DNA of 36,906 nucleotides from a virus, in IMG/VR virus record IMGVR_UViG_3300000575_000005, positions 1 to 36,906 of that record. One strand, given 5' to 3'. Positions 10,501 to 19,500 of this stretch are shown piece by piece (within the stretch, counting starts at the first letter, position 1; each line of letters starts with the position of its first letter). The position numbers were made by a program, and so were the translations under genes. The notes below the pieces were generated by a model. The model made no database searches. It worked only from the letters and a program-made list of their open reading frames with translations, and was not told the DNA's origin.

Positions 10501-13500
10501 ATCTTTCTTTTGGAGATCATATCTGGGTAGGAAACGATAAAGAAACTTGGCAGGTTTATACAAATGTAAGAGCAAACACAGGAATTGTTGTATCCGAAAT
10601 TGTAGAAGCGGGCATATTTGTAGAATTAACAGATACAAAAACAGATTTTGAAGTAGGTGAAATAATTGCTGTTTATGATATAGGTGCACCATCTGGCATT
10701 TACGAAATTGTAAGAATAGAAAATAACAGGCTAATTCTTCTGGGAGATATCATAGAGCCTCCTGAACTGGGACCAGTTAACGGTACTATTTCTAGATTTG
10801 TTAAAACAAGATTTACCAGCATAGACAATGCTCAGAGCATTGTCACTGATATTGACAATGGAGTTAACAGATTATGGTTGGATCAAACAGATAAAAGCGT
10901 TCCTAAAGTCATTGATAGACAAAAACAGTTCTCTATATCAGACACATTGTTTAATCTTGGCTTAGATGAAGATCAAAATTATGGCACAGCAATTAGCACA
11001 AACAGCAGAAATACTGTTCTTGCTATAGGCAGTCCGGATGACGAATCGGGCAAAGTATACGTCTATACAAGAAGTACAGAAAACAATCCGTTTGAACTTT
11101 CTCAGGTAATCGAACCTACAGACGATCTTTCTGCAACACCAGAGAGATTCGGGGCCAGTGTTGCAGTTAGCGATACGGGAAGATTTATTGCTATAGGGTC
11201 CCCCAGTGCATCTAATGTAAAAACACAATTTAAAGAAGACTATCAAACTGATCTAGAATATTCTCAAGGCGATATTGTAGATTTTGAAGATAATCTGTGG
11301 AGAGCGAACACTGATATCCTGCCAGAAACAAACAGTGTGGAATTTCAATCTTTTGAATCAGTTCCCCAAGTTCTTGTTGATCTTGGATTAGATTTTGAAA
11401 ATGCACCGTCTTTCGACACTATCATTACAGGCAAGTTTCCTTTTACAAACGTTGAAACAGATCATATCCTGGTAAAAGCACCGATAGAGCAATACGACGG
11501 CTCGGAGCCCGGGTACAGCCTAAAATTTAAATGGAATGATGTGTCATATGCATACCAAGATCAAACTGATTTGTCGCCTGTAGAGCCGTTTGGAGGAGAC
11601 ATTCCTAGTATTGATACTGGATTTATAACAAACAATCTGCATGTAATCTCAGAAAAGATTGATTCCGTTTTATTTGTAGAAGCTGCAACAAATATTCCCA
11701 GCGTTGGGCAAATTGTAGAATCAAACACGGCAACAGGAGAAGTTGCATTTGTTTACAATGAACTTGCTGTTGCCACAATCTATATCAAAAATCAAAACGG
11801 CGACTTTACTGCCAGCGGGTCTCTTACTACAGAAATAGGCGAGTTTGTAGGAGAATATGAAACAGTAGCAGGTAGAGAAACTGCTGTGGGTGCCGACGAA
11901 GTATGGCAAGGATTATGGAAGATTGACCTTGGATTTAACATCAATGTAGATCAAATCAATTCAGACGAAGGCAGGGGTCTGGTTTATCTAGACGTAATTC
12001 CCACAGGCGAAACTGATCCTGAAAAATTCTATTTTAACATTTTAGATTTTGCAAGCAAAGCATTTTCCAGCTTCGACACCAGAAACAGCGAAATTGTCAC
12101 ACTTAGTTATTTCGGAAATCCTGGACCACAAGGCGTAGTAGGAGAATTCCTAAGCGACCTTTATGCCGTAAGATCGCCGTTAGAGTTAACTGATAATTTA
12201 TCGGTCGGAGATGAGATAGAATTTTTCTACAATCCCCTGCGTGACTTCGAAACAGACTCTTTTGTTGATCCTGAGTTAATTGGTCTGTCACTGGAAGATC
12301 TCAATCAAACACAAACAGTTCAAGACATTTGGGACGGATACATTGATTTTGATATTACTAGGAATTTGGGAGGTGTTCCTCTAGAACCAAAAGTTGGTAT
12401 TACAGTGCAGGATGTCACAAACCTCGGAACAGCTGAAGTAGTGTTCTATCAGAGGTTTGATACTGTAAGCGGCAGAATCTATGTGAAAAATGTCCAAGGC
12501 ACATGGGCAACAGGTGCTGACTTTGGCGAAAACAGAGAAATACAGTTTTTAGCAGACGGATCAGGAGATCCTGTGTACGACCCGGCAGCCGGGTTCAGGG
12601 TTTTTGGACAGATACAGTCAAGAAGCTTGGGATTTGAACCAGACGGCATAGGCCAGATGTTGGTGTTTACTAAGAACATTCAAATAAGTTTAGAAGACAA
12701 AGAACAAGACCGAATTATTGACGGAGAATATTGGTTTTATGAAACTGATATTGTGCAAGGCAGACCAAGACCTGCAAATATTCCTGCTCCTGAAAACGCA
12801 GATTGGCAACAAGTGTATAATGTACCTGCAGGACTTGCAGGAGAAGCTTCCACACTACAAAGCGAAGGATATTACACGATACTTCAAAGATCAGGAACGT
12901 ATCGCTGGACCAGAATTAATGACTACATTGTTCCGCAAAGAGATAATAATCAATTTTTAGGCAGTGATGTACAGTTTTCTGCGTTTAACGATTTTACAAG
13001 GCTGCATGTTCATGCCAGCGGAAACGCTACCCAGAATAATTTTGGTAAAATTTACACAATTAAAAATGGAACAGAAAACACCCAAGAGTTCGCTTGGGAC
13101 CTTGGCAAAGACAAGAGGTATCAAGGCGAATTTTCTATCACGAGAAATTATGTAGAAGGCGACGTTGTTTTTAAAGATGGAGAATTACTTGAAGCACAAA
13201 CCAACATTGTTGCAGGTATATTTGAGCCAGAAGAATGGCAGTCTCTTACAACGCCGATTGACTATACCGGCTTTATTCCTAATGATATAGGACTAGTACT
13301 TGACAATACAACTGTTATAGACGCACAAGGGCTTACAGAATTTGCAATAGACTTTGATGTTGACAATCGAGGAGAAGTTTTAGTAACAAGTGCAAGATTC
13401 AACAACAATACAACAAAAGTTTTTGTTTATCGAAATCTTAATGGATTGTATGTCAAGACACAAACAATAGAACAACCAGATCAAAATGAAAATTACGGTA

Positions 13501-16500
13501 TAAGCATCTCAATTAACGGCGATGGAAGATTTATTGCAGTAGGATCTCCTGATTTTGACGGCACAGAAATAAATCAGGGCAAAGTTTTTGTTTATAAACA
13601 AGTTGACGGAGAATTTGAATTACATCAAACACTGTTTGGTCCGGACAGAAAACGCAACGAACAGTTTGGTATAAGAGTAAGTTTCAGTGATGATTTTCTT
13701 GCAGTAACAAGTCGTAACGGTGGGTCAAGAATAGAAACAAGTTTTGACAATGGTGAAACTGTTTTTGATAGTGCAAGAACTAAATTTGTTGACGTTACGC
13801 CTAACACTGGTGTAGTAAGAATATTTGAATTATTTGATGATTCTCTCTTGTTCGGAGAAACAATTGATCTAGACGAAGAAGGCGTAAGATTCTTCGGCAG
13901 AAATCTGTATGCAAACAAAAATCATGTGTATGTAGGACTGCCTATGCTTAGTTTAGATTCAGGAAATCAAGGGCTGTTAGTAGACTATGCAAAAGAACGC
14001 GACTCAAAATTGTGGAGTACCTTAAGAACAGTCAAACCTACTGTGGATGTTAGCAAAATAAAACAGGCAGTTATTTACGATAGAACTACTCAACAGCTGA
14101 TAGACAATCTTGATTATATCGATCCGCTACAAGGCAAAATTGCCGGAGTGGCTGAACAAGAGATTTCCTATAAAACTCCTTATGACCCTGCTGTATATAC
14201 AATCGGCGAAGATGTAGAAGTAAATGCTACAAGAAGCTGGGGTAAAGACCAAGTAGGAGAAATTTGGTGGGATCTTTCAACTGCTAAATTTAGAAATCCC
14301 TATGTAGGAGGAACACTGTTTGCTACTAACAACTGGAATACTCTGTTCTCTGACTTTAACACAATTGATGTTTATGAATGGGTAGAATCCAATCTAACCC
14401 CTAATCAATGGGATACTATAAGCGAAACTGCGGATGGATTTAGTAGAGGAATCACAGGCCAGAGTAAACAGGGAAATTCTGCGTATGTAGAAAAAACAAT
14501 ATTTGACAAAACTACTAGATCTTTTGCTACTAGAAGATACTTTTGGGTGCGAAATAAACAAACTGTTCCAAACATTCCAGACAGAAATATCAGTGCACTT
14601 GCAATTTCGGAACTAATTAGAGACCCTGCAGGAGCCGGATATAGGTTTGTTGCTTTAATTAGTGCTACAGAATTTGCAATCTTTAATTCTAACAGGCTAA
14701 TACGTGATCAAGACGTAGCAGTAAAATTCCAATATTGGACGATCCAGGATCAGTCAATAAACATTCACAACGAGTATCAAATTTTAACAGACGGACTGTC
14801 AAGCAGCAGGCCAAAGACTGATGTAGAAAGAAAATGGTTCGACAGTCTTGTTGGTTTTGATGAGCAGCGTAGAGCAGTTCCTGCAAGAGAATTAACAGAA
14901 CAAGAAAAATACGGAGTTTTAAATTCTCCTAGACAGAGTTGGTTTGTTAACAGAATAGAAGCACTTAAACAGACTGTCGAAAGAATTAACAGAGTGTTTG
15001 CAAGGTCTCCTGTTGCAGACGAAAGAAATATAAGTCGCCTGAGAGAACAGGAAAACCCGCCCAGGTTTGCACTTGGCCTATATGACAGGACAGTAGAATC
15101 AAGATTAGACCTTGATTTTGTTGGTGTAGCAAGAGCAAGAACAGCGATACTGGAACCTGTGATTGAAGACGGTAGGCTAACAAGAGTAGATATACAGGAT
15201 TCTGGTCGAGGATATCTTGTAGCCCCGAGCACCGAAATTGTAGGTACAGGAACAGGTGCACAAATTTCTGTAGACATCAATAACAGAGGGGAAATTGTTG
15301 ATGTTTCTGTAGAAAAACAAGGCAGATTGTATACACAAGATACATCTATCACTGTGAGACCGTTTTCTGTTCTAGTACAAGCAGACGAAGCCATTGGCGG
15401 AAGATGGGCTATATTTGAAAGAGACGCACAAGCAGGCGAATGGATCCGATCAGCAAGCCAGGGATTTAATGTCAATCTTTACTGGAATTTTGTGGACTGG
15501 TATGCTGAAGGATTTTCAGAATTTACAAATATTGATTTTGTAGTGGATTTTTCGTTCGAATTAAGACAGATCAACGACAGATTGGGGGATATTGTTAAAG
15601 TTCAAAACATGTCAGACGGAGGATGGACTCTGCTGGAAAAGATCAATGACGAACAAACTGACAATTTTGTTATTAACTATAGAACTGTTGCAAGACAAGA
15701 CGGTACTATACAACTAAAGTCTTCCATATATGATGCCCAAGAAAATCTTGCAGGATTTGACATAACAAATTTCGACCTTGTGAAGTTTGATGGCCTGCCA
15801 AGCAGAGAAACCAGAATTATTCTAGAAGCATTGAGAGATGATATTTTTACAAGCGATCTTGCAGTTGAATACAATCGCTTGTTCTTTGCTAATCTTAGAT
15901 ATGTATTTTCTGAACAGAATTTTGTAGATTGGGCGTTTAAAACCAGTTTTATCAAGGCTCAACACAATGTAGGCGAATTAGACCAGAGAGTAACTTTCCA
16001 AAACGACAATCTGCCTAATTTTGAAGATTATGCAAGAGAGGTAAAGCCTTACAGTACAAACATAAGAGAATACCTATCAAATTACAACAGACTAGAACCT
16101 GCAGATACACAGATCACAGACTTTGATTTACCTGCCAAGTTTGATTCTACTACAAATAGAATAGAAGCCTTTGACACTGTGGTAAGAGATAATCAAATTT
16201 CTGTTTTGAATAATGTTATTGAAGATAGTCCAGAACTTGATTGGCAAAATGCTGCAGGATTTGAAATTGTGGAAATTCTGGTGTCGGATGCAGGATCAGG
16301 GTACACTTCTGCTCCTGTTATTAACATAATAGGAGGGGGAGGCTCTGGTGCGAAGGCTGTTGCTAGTGTAGGCGCCGGTGGAACCATTTCCAGCATCAAA
16401 ATCACACAGTCTGGTCAGGGATATTTGTCTGCTCCTAGTGTGCAAATAAATGGTTCTATTAGAGACGGCGGGTTGCCGGCAAAAGCAGTTGCCAGGATAG

Positions 16501-19500
16501 GCAATTCCCCCGTTAGATCTATGCACACTGTAGTCAAGTTTGACAGAACAAGCGGTGAGTTTGAGTTTGCTACTCTTAATACAGTACAGGAATTTGCAGG
16601 ATCTGGTTCAAGGTTGGTATTCGATCTTGAGTGGCCTGTGGATTTAAGAACAAACAAAACAATTGTTAGAATAAACGGAGTAGAATCACTTGTAGGTAGT
16701 TACACTCTGCAAAACAAACAAGATACCAGAAAAGGATATACCAGAACACAAGGAGTTATAGAGTTTATTACACCTCCTCCAGAAGGTGCACAAGTTGTTG
16801 TCGAATATCACAAAGACACCAGACTGTTGAACGCACAAGACAGAGCTAAATTTCTCCAGGGAGTTGACACACCTAGCCAGCTTGCTCAATTAATGGACGG
16901 TGTGGACTACGGCGGAGTAGAAGTAACAAGCTTCGGTTTTGAAGGAACAACGGGATGGGACACAGCAGGCTGGATAGATCAAGCTTATGATAATTTTGAT
17001 CAAAATTTTGAAGATGAAATTATACAACTAGATGGGTCTACTATAGAAATTGAACTTAGCAAGCCTCTAGATGTTGACGTAGTGTATAACATATATCGAG
17101 TAGCAAGAGACTCATTCGGAAACGTAGTTTCGAACACGCGAATGGATGATCCAAACTTTGGAACAGCAGAACAAACAAATCCAGACGCAACTACTGAAAG
17201 TATTATAGGTGATGGTTCGACTACTACAATATTCCTAGATGAACTAGACATTCCCACGGTGCCCCTAACACCTGAAGAACAAACCGTAATTATTATTGTT
17301 AGAAAAATCACAAGCGACGGCAGCTTTATTCCGGATCCAGAAGCATTTGACACTGTTCTCAAAGGAGGAAGCTTTGATAAACTTACTGCAACAGGACTGG
17401 AGTCTGCAGACATAACAGTAGATGGCGATGGATTTGTAACGCCTACAACCTCAAAGGGTCCTGAAGAAGTCGTACCGGGGCAGGTTTTAGATACACTAGA
17501 CCTAAAAGTATTCGAACGTCCAGATACAGGGGCTAGCAATATTACTTCTGTAAATTATAGAGGCGACGGGTCTCGAACCGTGTTCGATGTAGGCAGCGAC
17601 ATTGTAAACAAAAACGCAGTGTTTGTAAAAGTCGACAACGACATACTGTCATCAGATGATTATTTTATAAATGTATCTGCAAAAACAATCATTCTGGATC
17701 AGCCGCTGCTACAGGACAGTATACTGAATATTGTCAACCTTGGCTTCTCTGGCAAAAATATTTTCGATATCGACACATTTATTGCAGACGGAGAAACCGG
17801 TCAGTTTTTAACAAGAGCAAGATGGCAAGACGATTTACAAGCTGTTGTTACTGTAAACGGAGAAACAGTTCCGTTTGTTCTAGAAGAATCTGATTCAGGT
17901 TTTGAAATACAAGGAAATGTTGTAGTAACTGTTCCTGATATGCCACAAGTAGGGCATCAAGTAGCAATAATGATCCTGGAAGAAGGACCTATATCTGATA
18001 ACTTTAGCACTGTAAACATAGACAAGTTTATAGGAGACGGCTCCACTGATCAGTTTGTGCTAGAAAACAATATATTTGCACAACAACCTGCTCTAGTGCA
18101 TGTATTAGTTCAGGTAGGAAATAGAATTTTATCTGCAGGCTTCAATCAGGTATTTGATGTAGATGAACGCAGAGAATATCAACTGGATCTTACACAAGTT
18201 CCAGAAGGAACAGTTTCAAGTCAACAGCTAGAAGTTTATCTTAATGGCAGTCGCATAGAATTTTTGCAACAATGGAAATTCATAGGTTCTTCTGGTCTAG
18301 ACGATATAGACGATGCAAGCACAATTGTGCTCGAGCCAGGAGTAGGAAGTCCGAGCGACGAACTCAGAGTATATGTTATATCAGATGCAGAATACAGATT
18401 TGGAGAATTCGACGAAAACGGAAACTTTGTTCCTTCAAGAGGAGAGGATTCTACTTTGCCTATAATTCATCTGGATAACGCTCCTGAAGCAGGAGAAGAA
18501 GTCACAGTTTATTCTTTCAGCAATCATAACAGTCAGAGAATAGAAAGACAGAACAAAGATGTAATTGAAAGAACCGCACTGACTCCTGAAACTGCTGATT
18601 ATTTTGATTTTAGACAGCTACAGAATGGTTTGATAAAGTTGAAAAAACCAGCAGCTGGAACAGCATGGGTGTGGGCAATTGTAAATGGCGAACTACAATC
18701 ACCTAATATTGATTATACTCTTGTAGGAAATAGAAGCTTTGTAAAATTCGATAGAACATTCGGTGAGCAAGACACGGTAGAAATATTTCACTTCTCTGCT
18801 GCACCTGTTCAAAATGCATTTGGTTGGAGACAATTCAAAGACATCTTTAACAGAACTCACTACAAGAGGCTGAGAGATACTCAGGTTATAGATGAGGACC
18901 TGCATTTCTATGACACAGAAATTAAATTAGAAGATGCATCTTCTCTGCCTGATCCGGTGCCACAAAGCAATGTTCCGGGTGTGCTGTTTATAGAAGGCGA
19001 AAGAATAGAATACTTTAGAAAAGACGGCAATGTTCTTAAGCAGCTTAGAAGAGGCACGTTAGGGACAGGAATCAAGAGTGTTTATCTAGCAGGTACTGTA
19101 GTTATGGAACAGGGTGCAACCAACAATATTCCATACAAAGATGAAACAGAAACACAACAGTTTACAAGCGACGGCACTAGTGTTGTATCTGAACTGGGAT
19201 TTACCCTCGATGAAAATGTTGATCCTACAGATCAAGTTGAGGTATTCGGAGCAGGCAGACGTCTAAAGAAAGATCAGATATCTGTTTTCGATAGAGATTT
19301 GGCCTTGGATTCTCCCGAGGGAGATTTTGTACAGGATCCAGAATTCACAATTCAAGACGGAAACTTGTTTGTAACCGAACCTCTGCCAGAAAACACAAAC
19401 ATCACAGTTGTTCGCAAGCTAGGAACAGTTTGGCAAGAATCAGGTAAACCACTTAGAGAAAGCGAAACCAACATTGCAGAATTCCTTAGATCACAAACAA

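Noticed and set aside
14777-15475. Minus-strand open frame of 232 codons inside the giant gene
   Set aside because: Lies wholly within the well-supported plus-strand gene; serine/leucine-rich low-complexity translation without motifs, and no ribosome binding site pattern. A shadow frame.
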